A stretch of 45,443 nucleotides of DNA from Chryseobacterium sp. S0630 (GCF_024158915.1 NZ_JAMZGF010000041.1:1-45443), one strand, 5' to 3'. Shown: positions 6,891-15,922, numbered from the stretch's first letter. A program made the numbers and translations. Notes: generated by a model not told the origin, from the sequence alone.

Positions 6891-7841
6891 TTACTGAGGC
6901 TTAATGCTTACAAATTCTTTCGGACTTTCGTGGTAATTCAACTTAAGTTCTAAAGAAGTTTTGATAGAATGTGATAATTCATCAATAATTTTTTGCTTAA
7001 AGGTTGGTTTATAATAAATAATACTGATTTCTCGATAAGGGAAAGGTTTTTTGAATCTGAAAACATTCTTCTTCTGCTCTTCTGAAAGCTGGCTCAGAGC
7101 CAATTCCGGCAGAATACTGATTCCTCCTACTTTATCTACCATATGCACCAAAGTCTGGATATTGGAAGCTAAGAAATCTAAATTTTTAGGCTTCAGGGTA
7201 TTTTCTTTCAGATGACAGATATTTTCAAACTGATTTCTCAGACAGTTTCCTTCTTCAAGCAGCCATACTTTCTCTACATTCAGATCTTCCGGAATGATAT
7301 AAGAATTCTTTTTGTTAGCTTCTGTATTGGAACTGTAAATCATCAGCTCCTCATTGAATAGGAAATCCTGATAAAACTCATCAGCAGTATCATAAGGAGT
7401 AGAGATAATTCCCGCATCCAGTTCTCCTGCTTTTAAAGCTTTAATAATATTATCTGTTGTCATTTCTTTCACATTCATCTGAATCTTCGGATTTTCCTCC
7501 AGGAATTTGAAAATCTCTGTTGGCAGAATGAAAGAAGACACTGTAGGAATGATCCCCAGATTGATGGTTCCTCCTAAAATATTATTCAAAAGATTGGCTT
7601 TGTTTTTCAGCTCATTCACAGACTCGATAATTACCTTTGCCTGATCAATAATCTGAAGACCTACATCCGTGGTACGAATCGGGTGGGTAGTTCTGTCAAA
7701 CACCTTTACATCCAGTTCATCCTCAAATTTCTGTATCATGGCACTTAACGTAGGTTGGGTAATAAAACACGCCTGAGCGGCCTTACCAAAATGTTTATAC
7801 TTATCTACAGCGATAAGATACTCCAGTTGCTGAATGTTCAT
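6891..7841 (-). CDS. oxyR: Hydrogen-peroxide regulator OxyR, LysR family
   Basis: A 316-residue LysR-type regulator. The N-terminal winged helix (1-60) contains FGKAAQACFITQPTLSAMIQ, and a substrate-domain fold follows. The redox pair is visible as Cys200 and Cys209 in GNCLRNQFENIC, the same spacing as Cys199/Cys208 of E. coli OxyR. This supports peroxide sensing by disulfide formation. It is divergent from katA; the shared 134-base region contains a dyad at 7853-7869, so it probably activates katA and controls itself. It ends without a visible terminator before the metK promoter region. Confidence 0.93.
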   Translation of the reverse strand: MNIQQLEYLIAVDKYKHFGKAAQACFITQPTLSAMIQKFEDELDVKVFDRTTHPIRTTDVGLQIIDQAKVIIESVNELKNKANLLNNILGGTINLGIIPTVSSFILPTEIFKFLEENPKIQMNVKEMTTDNIIKALKAGELDAGIISTPYDTADEFYQDFLFNEELMIYSSNTEANKKNSYIIPEDLNVEKVWLLEEGNCLRNQFENICHLKENTLKPKNLDFLASNIQTLVHMVDKVGGISILPELALSQLSEEQKKNVFRFKKPFPYREISIIYYKPTFKQKIIDELSHSIKTSLELKLNYHESPKEFVSIKPQ

Positions 7842-7852
7842 TTGATTAATAT

Positions 7853-7869
7853 TATCTATTACAAAGATA
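7853..7869. promoter_or_regulatory. Candidate OxyR operator dyad
   Basis: TATCT-N7-AGATA is a perfect dyad located 12-28 bases upstream of the oxyR ATG and about 107 bases upstream of the katA ATG. Its size and N7 spacing resemble a half of the OxyR site (ATAG-N7-CTAT repeated), although the arm sequence differs. A weaker ATAAC...GCTAT follows. Inference from position and symmetry only. Confidence 0.4.
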
Positions 7870-7903
7870 TAACGTTTTTGCTATTACCAATTAAAAATTC
7901 AAG

Positions 7904-7911
7904 TAAATTTG
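7904..7911 (+). promoter_or_regulatory. Possible katA -7 box TAAATTTG
   Basis: An exact TAnnTTTG match 65 bases upstream of the chosen katA ATG. No TTTG lies at 19-20 bases upstream, as would fit a promoter needing an activator such as OxyR. Confidence 0.35.
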
Positions 7912-7975
7912 ATATTCATTACCTTTACACTTGGATTTAGAAAAACAAAAAACATTTATACAAATCATTAATGAT

Positions 7976-9463
7976 ATGGATTCTAAAAAATTAACGTTAA
8001 GTAGCGGCGCACCTTATTTTGAACATCAGGATTCACAGACGGTAGGACCAAGAGGCCCGGTATTGCTGCAGGACTTTATTCTTCAGGAAAATCTTGCACA
8101 TTTCGTTAGGGAAAGGATTCCTGAAAGGATTGTGCATGCCAAAGGAAGCGGAGCTTACGGAACTTTCACCGTAACGCATGATATCAGCCAGTACACAAAA
8201 GCAAAACTGTTTTCAAAAGTAGGAAACTCATGCAGAATGTTTGCAAGATTTTCTACTGTGGGAGGTGAAAAAGGAAGTGCAGATACGGCAAGAGACCCAA
8301 GAGGATTTGCATTAAAATTTTATACTGAAGACGGAAACTGGGATCTTGTAGGAAATAATACTCCTGTATTCTTTATTAAGGATGCCAAAAAATTCCCGGA
8401 TTTTATTCATACTCAGAAAAGAGTACCAAAAACCAATTTAAAAAGTGCCACCATGATGTGGGATTTCTGGAGCCTAAACCCGGAATCACTTCATCAGGTT
8501 CTTATATTAATGTCAGACAGAGGAACTCCACATGGTTACAGACATATGCATGGTTTCGGATCTCATACTTTCTCCATGATTAATGATAAAAATGAAAGAG
8601 TATGGGTAAAGTTCCACTTCAAGACTAAACAGGGTGTAAAAAACTTCACGGATGAAGAAGCGGTAAAAATGGCCGGAGAAAACCCGGACTTTGCACAGGA
8701 AGATCTTTGCAATGCTATTGAAAATGGAGATTTCCCGAAATGGTCCTTATTTATACAGGTAATGACTGAGGAACAGGCAAAAGATTTCAGATGGAATCCG
8801 TTTGATGTAACCAAAGTATGGTTCCATGACGATTTTCCTTTGATTGAGGTTGGAGAAATGGAACTTAATGAAGTTCCTGTTAATTATTTTGCGCATGTAG
8901 AGCAGTCTACTTTTTCTCCGAGCAATCTGATTAACGGAATCAGCTTCTCTCCGGACAAAATGCTTCAGGGAAGATTATTCTCATATCCTGATGCTCACCG
9001 TTACAGAGTAGGGGTCAACTCTCATCAGCTGGAAGTGAACAGATGTCCATTTGAAGTCAACAATTACCAAAGAGATGGTTATATGGCAGATTCAAGCCAG
9101 TATCAGGACAAACCTAATTATCATCCGAACAGTTTTGATGACATCAAAGCAGATTCATCTTATAAAAACTATGAATATGAGTTAGACAGCGCTCATGTTG
9201 CCAGCTACAACAGAAATGACAACGACAGTGATCACTATACCCAACCAGGACTTTTGTATTCAAAAGCAATGAATTCAGAAGACAGAGATCATTTGATCAA
9301 AAATATTGTAGGCAGCATGAATGGCATTACAGGGCCTAAAAAAGACGAGATTATCAACCGACAACTATGTCACTTTTTCCGTGCTAACATTGAGCTTGGC
9401 ATGAAAGTGGCTTCTCAGCTAAACGTCAATATTGATGCAAATATGATGAATCATTCCAAATAA
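7976..9463 (+). CDS. katA: Catalase, haem-containing monofunctional
   Basis: Decomposes hydrogen peroxide in the cytoplasm. The 495-residue product is a small-subunit (about 500 residue) catalase. It contains the active-site His in RIVHAKGSGAYGTF, the distal Asn in GNNTPVFFIKD and the proximal haem-ligand Tyr in RLFSYPDAHRYRVG. The frame opens at a TTG at 7931, but the ATG at 7976 gives the usual N-terminus and clears the promoter region. The divergent oxyR points to peroxide induction. Two identical hairpins at 9483-9566 form a double terminator downstream. Confidence 0.97.
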   Translation: MDSKKLTLSSGAPYFEHQDSQTVGPRGPVLLQDFILQENLAHFVRERIPERIVHAKGSGAYGTFTVTHDISQYTKAKLFSKVGNSCRMFARFSTVGGEKGSADTARDPRGFALKFYTEDGNWDLVGNNTPVFFIKDAKKFPDFIHTQKRVPKTNLKSATMMWDFWSLNPESLHQVLILMSDRGTPHGYRHMHGFGSHTFSMINDKNERVWVKFHFKTKQGVKNFTDEEAVKMAGENPDFAQEDLCNAIENGDFPKWSLFIQVMTEEQAKDFRWNPFDVTKVWFHDDFPLIEVGEMELNEVPVNYFAHVEQSTFSPSNLINGISFSPDKMLQGRLFSYPDAHRYRVGVNSHQLEVNRCPFEVNNYQRDGYMADSSQYQDKPNYHPNSFDDIKADSSYKNYEYELDSAHVASYNRNDNDSDHYTQPGLLYSKAMNSEDRDHLIKNIVGSMNGITGPKKDEIINRQLCHFFRANIELGMKVASQLNVNIDANMMNHSK

Positions 9464-9482
9464 TCATATTGAATGATAAATT

Positions 9483-9566
9483 AAAAAAAAGGAAAAAAAA
9501 ATAATATTTTTTCCTTTTTTTTGTAAAAAAAAGGAAAAAAAAATAATATTTTTTCCTTTTTTTTGT
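9483..9566. terminator. Two tandem copies of a 42-bp A/T hairpin terminator after katA
   Basis: Copies at 9483-9524 and 9525-9566 are identical. Each is an inverted repeat of an A-run/GG/A-run arm and a T-run/CC/T-run arm around a TAATA centre, ending in a T run. The AAAAGGAAAA type of terminator is common in Flavobacteriia. The exact duplication is unusual and lets arms of different copies pair as well. Confidence 0.85.
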
Positions 9567-9610
9567 AAAAAATTCATAATTTGCAAAGGATGATATTTTA
9601 AAGTGGAAAA

Positions 9611-10378
9611 ATGAGTTACGAGAACATATTATTAAAAAAAGAAGATAAATTATCTATCATTACCATAAACAGACCTGAGAGTTTAAATGCTTTAAATGCT
9701 AAAACAATTCAGGAAATCAGTACCGCACTGGATGAGCTTAACGCTGACACTTCATGTAGAATAATTATCCTTACCGGAAGTGGAGAAAAATCTTTTGTAG
9801 CGGGAGCTGATATCAAGGAATTCAGCGACTTCGGACAGGAAAAAGCTGAAGAACTTGCAAGAAACGGACAAAATACATTGTTCAACAAAATTGAAAATAT
9901 GTCTAAACCTGTCATTGCAGCCGTAAACGGTTTTGCATTAGGAGGAGGTTTGGAGCTTGCCATGGCATGCCACATCAGATACGCATCGGAAAACGCCAGA
10001 TTAGGACTTCCTGAAGTAACTCTTGGATTAATTCCAGGATATGGAGGAACTCAGAGGCTTCCAAAGCTTGTAGGAAAAGGTATTGCCAATGAAATGATCT
10101 TCTCTGCCAAAATGATCCCTGCTCAAAAAGCAAAAGAGATCGGATTGGTGAATGAAGTATATCCTATTGAAGAATTATTAACCAAAACGAAAGAATTAGC
10201 AAACACGATTGCCTACAATTCACCAATGGCAATATCGAAGGCTATAAATGCCGTGAATTTATCTGATACGGAGAAAGGTTTTGAAACTGAAATTAAATAT
10301 TTCGGAGAACTTTTTGAAATGGAAGATAAGAAAGAAGGAGTTACTGCGTTTCTAGAGAAGAGAAAGCCTAACTTCTAA
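9611..10378 (+). CDS. Enoyl-CoA hydratase/isomerase family (crotonase)
   Basis: A 255-residue crotonase-fold enzyme, probably acting in fatty-acid beta-oxidation or short-chain acyl-CoA metabolism. The oxyanion-hole motif is VAGADIKEF (about 65-73) and the helix FALGGGLELAMACH is near 103-116. The two catalytic Glu of true enoyl-CoA hydratases are present, one in GLELAMAC and one in LGLPEVTLGLIPGYGGTQRL, so hydration of trans-2-enoyl-CoA is likely rather than isomerisation only. No other beta-oxidation gene is next to it. The following dCMP deaminase gene starts 54 bases after its stop and may be cotranscribed. Confidence 0.92.
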   Translation: MSYENILLKKEDKLSIITINRPESLNALNAKTIQEISTALDELNADTSCRIIILTGSGEKSFVAGADIKEFSDFGQEKAEELARNGQNTLFNKIENMSKPVIAAVNGFALGGGLELAMACHIRYASENARLGLPEVTLGLIPGYGGTQRLPKLVGKGIANEMIFSAKMIPAQKAKEIGLVNEVYPIEELLTKTKELANTIAYNSPMAISKAINAVNLSDTEKGFETEIKYFGELFEMEDKKEGVTAFLEKRKPNF

Positions 10379-10432
10379 ATCTTTCTAAAAGATTTTAATC
10401 CAAATTATTTCGAAAAAAAACAATGCTGCGGT

Positions 10433-10855
10433 ATGAATAAGTTTGATAAAGCTTATCTAAAAATGGCTCAGGAATGGGCAAAACTCTCCTACTGTAAGAG
10501 AAAACAGGTGGGAGCTCTTATCGTAAAAGATAGGATGATTATTTCAGATGGTTACAACGGGACTCCTTCGGGATTCGAAAACTGCTGTGAAGATGGAGAA
10601 GGAAAAACACACTGGTACGTATTGCATGCGGAAGCTAACGCTATATTAAAGCTGGCTGCCTCTACCCAATCTGCGAAAGGAGCAACGTTATATTTAACGC
10701 TGTCTCCATGTAAAGAATGTAGTAAACTGATTCTGCAGGCCGGGATTACGAGACTGGTGTACATTAATGAGTATTCGGATGACGATGGAATATCGTTCCT
10801 GAGGAACCATAACATTGAAATAGAACAAATATCGGACTGTGAACTAAAAAAATAA
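10433..10855 (+). CDS. dCMP deaminase family protein (ComEB-like)
   Basis: A 140-residue zinc-dependent deaminase. The signature HAEANAIL holds the Zn-ligand His and catalytic Glu, and PCKECSKLI holds the two Zn-ligand Cys. The N-terminal WAKLSYCKRKQVGALIVKD stretch is typical of the dCMP deaminase group, which makes dUMP for thymidylate synthesis. It starts 54 bases after the crotonase gene and ends 6 bases before xerD, so these are one operon. The cotranscription with a recombinase and Nudix hydrolase gives no clear pathway. Confidence 0.92.
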   Translation: MNKFDKAYLKMAQEWAKLSYCKRKQVGALIVKDRMIISDGYNGTPSGFENCCEDGEGKTHWYVLHAEANAILKLAASTQSAKGATLYLTLSPCKECSKLILQAGITRLVYINEYSDDDGISFLRNHNIEIEQISDCELKK

Positions 10856-10861
10856 GCACAA

Positions 10862-11776
10862 ATGACTTGGGATGAAAAGATCAAAGATTTTGAAATATTT
10901 CTTCGTTTCGAAAGAAATTTTTCAGAAAACACGCTCGACGCTTACGTTCGGGACATTAAGAAATTAAAAGATTACGCAGAAGAGGATCTGGAAAACGTCG
11001 GTCCAGACTCCATCGGTTACGAAAACCTGCAGGAATACATTTTCAATCTTTCCAAACAGAAATTCAGTGAGAGATCACAAGCAAGATGGATATCTTCCAT
11101 CAAAGCTTTCTTTAAATTTCTGCTGGAGGATGAATATCGTGAAGACAATCCTGCGGCGTTACTTGAAGGCCCTAAACTGGGATTATATCTACCTGATACT
11201 TTAAGCCTGCCTGATATCAACAAAATTATTGCTGCTATTGAGGTCAATACAGATCTAGGAAAAAGAAACCACTGCATCATAGAGGTACTATATGGATGCG
11301 GACTTCGTGTTTCTGAACTGATCGATCTGAAGATCTCCAATATCAACTTCAAAGAACAGTACATCAAGGTACACGGAAAAGGAAATAAAACCCGTTTTGT
11401 TCCTTTAGCCGACTATACCGCTGATTTGCTTGAAAGTTATATCAAAGAGGTACGTTCTAAAGGAAAAGTGAATAAGAAATATGAAGATACTCTGTTTTTA
11501 AACAGCCGAGGGACATCTATGTCCAGAGTAATCGTATTTCTTATAATCAAAGAACTTACAGATAAAGCAGGGGTTAACAAAAAAATATCTCCACACACAT
11601 TCAGACATTCATTTGCGACCCATTTATTACAGAATGGAGCAGATTTGCGTTATATTCAGGAAATGCTGGGACACTCCAGTATTACAACAACGGAGATCTA
11701 TACGCACCTGAAAACGGAAGAATTAAGGGATGTTATTTTAAGTTATCACCCGAGAAATATTAATATTGCTCAATGA
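10862..11776 (+). CDS. xerD: Site-specific tyrosine recombinase XerD
   Basis: A 304-residue tyrosine recombinase with an N-terminal SAM-like core-binding domain (about 5-95) and a catalytic domain. Catalytic residues are visible: Arg in YGCGLRVSEL, Lys in HGKGNKTRFVPL, His-x-x-Arg in HTFRHSFATHLLQ, His in MLGHSSITTT and the nucleophile Tyr in TTEIYTHL. Length and motifs fit the housekeeping XerD that resolves chromosome dimers at dif, rather than a phage or transposon integrase. It lies 6 bases after the deaminase gene and overlaps the Nudix gene by 4 bases. No dif-like site was recognised in the window. Confidence 0.93.
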   Translation: MTWDEKIKDFEIFLRFERNFSENTLDAYVRDIKKLKDYAEEDLENVGPDSIGYENLQEYIFNLSKQKFSERSQARWISSIKAFFKFLLEDEYREDNPAALLEGPKLGLYLPDTLSLPDINKIIAAIEVNTDLGKRNHCIIEVLYGCGLRVSELIDLKISNINFKEQYIKVHGKGNKTRFVPLADYTADLLESYIKEVRSKGKVNKKYEDTLFLNSRGTSMSRVIVFLIIKELTDKAGVNKKISPHTFRHSFATHLLQNGADLRYIQEMLGHSSITTTEIYTHLKTEELRDVILSYHPRNINIAQ

Positions 11777-12285
11777 AACTATTGAAATATTGCCAAAGCT
11801 GTGGCAAGGAGTCCTTACACTGGGATGGTGAAAAAAAATGGAGCTGCCCGGAATGTGGTTTTACTTTGTATAATAATGTGGCAGGTGCTGTAGCGGTTGT
11901 CATCAGATGTGGAGACGAAATTTATCTTACGAGAAGAAACAGAGATCCTAAAAAAGGGAAACTCGATCTTGCAGGAGGATTTGTTGACCCTAAAGAAAGT
12001 GCAGAGGAAACCTGTAAGAGAGAACTTTTTGAAGAACTTCAGCTTGATATCAATATTTCTAACCTGAAATACCTTACCAGCCTTCCCAACATCTATCAAT
12101 ACAAGGAAATTGATTATAATACGATCGATCTCTTTTATGAATACAATGTTTCGGAAAAGTTTGAGTTAAATCTTGAGCTCTCTGAGATTTCGGAAGCAGT
12201 CTGGATTCCTTTACAGAATCTGGATCTTGAAGATCTTGCTTTTGATTCTCAGAAGAGATTTTTTGAGAGCTATTTAAAGAAATAA
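11773..12285 (+). CDS. Nudix hydrolase with zinc ribbon
   Basis: A 170-residue protein with an N-terminal zinc ribbon (CQSCGK... CPECGF, residues 7-30) followed by a Nudix domain. The Nudix box GGFVDPKESAEETCKRELFE continues EELQL and keeps all consensus residues (Gly, the first Glu, REXXEE). Zinc-ribbon Nudix enzymes include NADH pyrophosphatases, but the NudC SQPWPFPxS tail is not seen, so the substrate is open. Its ATG overlaps the xerD stop codon by 4 bases (ATGA), and the strong terminator at 12301-12379 closes the operon. Confidence 0.88.
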   Translation: MKLLKYCQSCGKESLHWDGEKKWSCPECGFTLYNNVAGAVAVVIRCGDEIYLTRRNRDPKKGKLDLAGGFVDPKESAEETCKRELFEELQLDINISNLKYLTSLPNIYQYKEIDYNTIDLFYEYNVSEKFELNLELSEISEAVWIPLQNLDLEDLAFDSQKRFFESYLKK

Positions 12286-12300
12286 TTTTTGTAAAATATT

Positions 12301-12379
12301 CTCCCGCAGATTTTACAAACTGAGCAGATTGTTTAAAACAAATATCTGTCCGGTCTGTAAAATCTGCGGGAGTTTTTTT
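12301..12379 (+). terminator. Long-stem terminator of the crotonase-xerD-Nudix operon
   Basis: A perfect 17-bp inverted repeat, arms CTCCCGCAGATTTTACA (12301-12317) and its complement (12356-12372), is followed by seven T. The 38-base loop repeats a GCAGATT-like motif. The CTCCCGCAGATT sequence belongs to a palindromic repeat type that I recall as common between genes in Chryseobacterium, so it may be a repeat recruited as terminator. Confidence 0.85.
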
Positions 12380-12389
12380 ATGGTAGAGA

Positions 12390-12851
12390 TTAATAAGTTT
12401 TAGTCTTCAGCATTTCTTCAAAATACTGAATCAGCAATGCTCTTTCTGCTTCTGAAAGATTAGCCTCTTTATGGTACACGATATAGCCAGGCATCGGCAT
12501 TGTTTTATTCTGAATGGTCTGAATAGATTTAGTAAGCATGTTCTCCTTCAAATCCTTATTATAAGTTTGCCAGGCAGAAAAATTAAGATGTTCCCTACCT
12601 TCATTCACATGGCTTTTTACAGACCAGGAAACGGGCGCAATAAAAGCATATTTTGGGTATACTGTTTCATTAGAATGACAGTCGTAACAGGCATTTTTAA
12701 GCAGTGTTCTGATCTTTTCCGGTGATTTCCTTGCATCAACAAAGTTTACCTTCGTATCCACAGGCTGATTGGTTCTGTCGATAGGAAAGAACTGAATCAG
12801 AGCAAATGCCACCAATGTCCAGAATATTATTTTCTTAGCAATCTTCATCAA
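12390..12851 (-). CDS. Haem-binding domain protein (Haem_bd family), membrane-anchored
   Basis: A 153-residue protein with an N-terminal membrane segment (about 6-24, IIFWTLVAFALIQFFPI) and a single CYDCH motif near residues 55-59, the CxxCH attachment site of c-type haem. WSVKSHVNEGREHLNFSAW and KTMPMPGYIVYH fit the Bacteroidetes Haem_bd (PF14376) family; a Met in MPMPGY may be an axial ligand. It faces the periplasm and may take part in electron transfer or oxidative-stress handling; the partner is unknown. It follows the lipoprotein gene with only one base between them. An ATG one codon in (12848) is an equal start. Confidence 0.85.
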   Translation of the reverse strand: MMKIAKKIIFWTLVAFALIQFFPIDRTNQPVDTKVNFVDARKSPEKIRTLLKNACYDCHSNETVYPKYAFIAPVSWSVKSHVNEGREHLNFSAWQTYNKDLKENMLTKSIQTIQNKTMPMPGYIVYHKEANLSEAERALLIQYFEEMLKTKTY

Positions 12852-12852
12852 C

Positions 12853-14634
12853 TTACTTTACTGGCGTTAAAACAGCATTTTGAGATTTCAATTCTTTTTT
12901 AGCTTCTTGTTTCACTTCAGTGGTAGCTGATGGTGTTTCCACTGCAGGAGTTGCTACAGCGGGTGTAGCTCCTTTAGGATTATCAAGTGTTTTGGTATCC
13001 TTAAGATCCCACTCTTCTCTTGTTTCCCATAGACCTCTAATGATCACTTTTTTATAGAAAATATAAGCATCTTCAGCAAAAATATCATTAGCAAAATCTG
13101 CTTCATCCCAATATTTATTCCCGTTATTATCTACCAGAATTCTCACTACATATTCTCCAGGTTTCAGGATATCAAATTTCACTTTATCTCCTTTTGTATA
13201 CCTCTGATAGGCTATTTTATCTGAAGAATCCAGCAGTTGAATCCAATAATTTGTCGTAGGTGCATTAGAAATGGAGAATTCAACGCTTCCAAACTGGTCT
13301 ATTTTGTCAACATCAAAATCGAAACGCTTAGACTGAGTATTTTTTGCATAGAATGAGGATACAGTTTCTTTAGGCACAGTAAGCTCATAGCTTTTTCCCA
13401 TCACAAAATCTGACTGAACCTGAATTTGGTATGGATTGGTTTCTGAAATTTTCGCAGTAAATGGTAACGTTGTTAAACTGTCTCCTTTTACTCTCAATGT
13501 CCATTTTGAAGGATCTATTTTATCAACTATATAATTGGAAGATATCTTAAAATCTGACTTTGGAGCTAATGATTCACCTCCATTATCACTGTTGAGATCC
13601 ATGACATTCTTTTTATTGTATCTGTAAAATAAAGATACACTGTAGGCACTGTCTTTTTTCGGACCTTTATTATGAGTGAATATCAGTTTTTCATTGGCAT
13701 CCTGCCCTACATTATCTTTTGCCGCATCAAACCAGATTCTTACAGAGTCCGATTTCGGAGTATGGGTTATTTTTACATCTTTCAGCTTCTCATTCAGCGA
13801 CTGAACTTTTACTTCATCAGGATTTCCTTCAAAAGTCATCAGAACACCTCCTGAGATTTCTTTCATTTCTACATACTTTACAGCCTTTTTGGAAGGATAT
13901 ACTTTTAAGTTTAATCCTGATATAGATTTCTCAAAATTGATTGGATCTTTCTGGAATCCTACTTTTTCTTTCCCCGGGTCATACATAGAATTTCCGTTCT
14001 CATCTTCAAAAGCAATAATTTTATATTTTCCAGGAGTCAGATAGTTTAGTTCGTAATATCCGTCTTCATCTACCTTAGTGATATAGTAAGGCTTTTTCTT
14101 GTAATCCATCGTATCTTTTACCTGATACAATCCTACCACAAGTTTATTTTCAGCTGTTGTAGTTCCTGTTTTCTTTTTAGTATCCAGGGCATCTTTTATT
14201 TCACCACTGATATAAAGGTCATCCAATTTATCGCCTGTAGAAAAAGCAAAATTGAAATACCTTAGTATATTGGATTCGTTATTATCAACAATTGAGTTTC
14301 CAAAATTGAAGTTATAAGTAGTATTAGCCTGAAGAGTATCTGACCATTGAATCAGAACAAATTTGTTGGCAATATTGGACGGGAGAATCCTCGTTATTCC
14401 TTTAATAGGAGGTGAAATAATCAGGTTTTTATTGATATCCTTCAACGTCACATATTCATCAAAGTCCAGACGGAGCTGGTGAATATCTCTTTTGACATTA
14501 ATTCTTGTTGTATCAATGTTTGAACTTAAAAACTTCGGCGCCAGAGTATCTTTAGGTCCTCCAACAGGAGATCCTACTCTTGCACATGAATGTACAAGAA
14601 AACAGATAACGAATAATAAAAGAAACCTTTTCAT
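12853..14634 (-). CDS. Lipoprotein with Ig-like (Big_5/SbsA) domain
   Basis: A surface or periplasmic lipoprotein of 593 residues from the chosen ATG at 14634. The signal peptide MKRFLLLFVICFLVHSC ends in a lipobox with the Cys as lipid site. A Big_5-type domain follows (PVGGPKDTLAPKF... ISPPIKGI), then prealbumin-like segments (LTPGKYKIIAFEDENGNSMY and LKPGEYVVRILVDNNGNKYW) and a Pro/Ala/Thr-rich tail. Such proteins are common in Bacteroidetes with no known enzymatic role. A longer start at 14670 would place extra residues before the signal peptide and overlap the upstream gene, so I rejected it. Confidence 0.85.
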   Translation of the reverse strand: MKRFLLLFVICFLVHSCARVGSPVGGPKDTLAPKFLSSNIDTTRINVKRDIHQLRLDFDEYVTLKDINKNLIISPPIKGITRILPSNIANKFVLIQWSDTLQANTTYNFNFGNSIVDNNESNILRYFNFAFSTGDKLDDLYISGEIKDALDTKKKTGTTTAENKLVVGLYQVKDTMDYKKKPYYITKVDEDGYYELNYLTPGKYKIIAFEDENGNSMYDPGKEKVGFQKDPINFEKSISGLNLKVYPSKKAVKYVEMKEISGGVLMTFEGNPDEVKVQSLNEKLKDVKITHTPKSDSVRIWFDAAKDNVGQDANEKLIFTHNKGPKKDSAYSVSLFYRYNKKNVMDLNSDNGGESLAPKSDFKISSNYIVDKIDPSKWTLRVKGDSLTTLPFTAKISETNPYQIQVQSDFVMGKSYELTVPKETVSSFYAKNTQSKRFDFDVDKIDQFGSVEFSISNAPTTNYWIQLLDSSDKIAYQRYTKGDKVKFDILKPGEYVVRILVDNNGNKYWDEADFANDIFAEDAYIFYKKVIIRGLWETREEWDLKDTKTLDNPKGATPAVATPAVETPSATTEVKQEAKKELKSQNAVLTPVK

Positions 14635-14659
14635 GAAAATGTTTAGGCAAAAGTAAACA

Positions 14660-15922
14660 TTATTCTCCAAAAACTTCCTGTCCGGAATTCAAAGTATCTT
14701 TATTGTCATGCATCACCGAATGAAGCTTATCCTTCTGCAAAGGGAAATCCTCGAATAATCCGGATAATGCAAGAGCTGTATATACTTTGTTTGAATATTT
14801 GTTTCCGATAGCTACGATGGTAACCTTAGATTTTAAAAGATGGGCAAATACAGAGTTCGTACCATGCCACCATCCATTGTGATAAGTGAGCTTTTCACCG
14901 TTATCAAATATTTTCATTCTGAATCCTAAACCATAATTATTCATTCCTGCTTTTTCATTGCTGTAAGGAGTGAATACCATCTGCATCAGTTCAGGCTTCA
15001 GGAAATTTTTTGAAAACATGGCTTTTGAGAAATTGTACAGATCTCTTGGCGTAGTGTACACATTTTTATCTCCATAAATCAAATCAAGTCTGTCTAAAGG
15101 ATACAGCTTATTTCCTCCATAATAAAAAGATTGTGATGCTGTTGGAATATCTTTTTCCTGGAAGATGTACGTGTTATTCATTTTCAACGGTGTGAAAACC
15201 ATTTCTTTCATCGCCTGTGGAAAAGGAGTTTTGGTCACTTTTTCAATTAATAAAGCCAATAAAGCAAAGTTCGTATTGCAATACATAAATCCTGTATCTG
15301 TATCTCTTGCCAGATCAGGTTTATATTTAATGATCATGTTCAATACATCTTCATTCGTAATGAATGGCTTGGAAAGTTCTGCCGGAGCCGGCTGTATTTT
15401 GGTAATAAAATATTCATATTTCGGAAGACCGCTTCTTTGATCCAGTAAAGTCTGAACGGTAACATTCGGATAGGGAAATCCTGGAAAAAACTGAGTAAGG
15501 CGATCTGTAAACTTTATTTTTCCTGCCTCTATCAACTTCATCATGGCCATTGCCGTTAAAGTTTTCGAAACTGAAGCAACGTGTAAAGGTGTATTTTTGT
15601 CGATCGGCATTTGATTTCCTTCTCTTCCGAAGCCTCTGTAATTTTCATACAGGATTTCATCACCTTTGGCAACAAGAATTCCACCACTAAGGTCTCCTCC
15701 TTCCCATACCTTTTTGTAATACTGATCGATATAACTTACAGTAGTCTGTCTGTTCAGAAGTTGTCCGTCCCCTTTTGTAAAAATATCACCCAGATCTACA
15801 TTTCCATAGTTGGGCAGATTGGTTGTATTTTCAGCCGAAGCTTCTTTGGCTTCAGACTTTTTTTTACAGGAAAATATCGATAATAAAACAGTTAGGATAA
15901 GTACAAAATTACGCGTCTTCAT
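14660..15922 (-). CDS. Serine hydrolase, beta-lactamase/class C PBP family lipoprotein
   Basis: A 420-residue penicillin-binding-protein-like serine hydrolase. Motif 1 SVSK (in LHVASVSKTLTAMAMM) has the nucleophilic Ser and Lys, motif 2 is YCN (GFMYCNTNFALL) and motif 3 HNG (LTYHNGWWHG) replaces KTG as in class C-like peptidases and esterases. The signal peptide ends in LSIFSC, a lipobox, followed by a Lys-rich stretch, so it is lipid-anchored. It is probably a D-aminopeptidase or esterase; resistance is not implied. The ATG at 15922 is preferred to the TTG at 15931. It lies 25 bases upstream of the lipoprotein gene and may be cotranscribed with it. Confidence 0.87.
   Translation of the reverse strand: MKTRNFVLILTVLLSIFSCKKKSEAKEASAENTTNLPNYGNVDLGDIFTKGDGQLLNRQTTVSYIDQYYKKVWEGGDLSGGILVAKGDEILYENYRGFGREGNQMPIDKNTPLHVASVSKTLTAMAMMKLIEAGKIKFTDRLTQFFPGFPYPNVTVQTLLDQRSGLPKYEYFITKIQPAPAELSKPFITNEDVLNMIIKYKPDLARDTDTGFMYCNTNFALLALLIEKVTKTPFPQAMKEMVFTPLKMNNTYIFQEKDIPTASQSFYYGGNKLYPLDRLDLIYGDKNVYTTPRDLYNFSKAMFSKNFLKPELMQMVFTPYSNEKAGMNNYGLGFRMKIFDNGEKLTYHNGWWHGTNSVFAHLLKSKVTIVAIGNKYSNKVYTALALSGLFEDFPLQKDKLHSVMHDNKDTLNSGQEVFGE

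Noticed and set aside
6706..6897. A 63-codon plus-strand frame between metK and oxyR
   Set aside because: It runs antisense through the SAM-II aptamer and the metK promoter and has a composition typical of random AT-rich DNA.
10862..11776. Integrase of an integrative element
   Set aside because: Length and motifs fit housekeeping XerD, it is inside a metabolic operon, and no attachment site or cargo is visible.
14660..15922. Class C beta-lactamase resistance gene
   Set aside because: The third motif is HNG rather than KTG and the protein is a lipoprotein, so a peptidase or esterase role is more likely.
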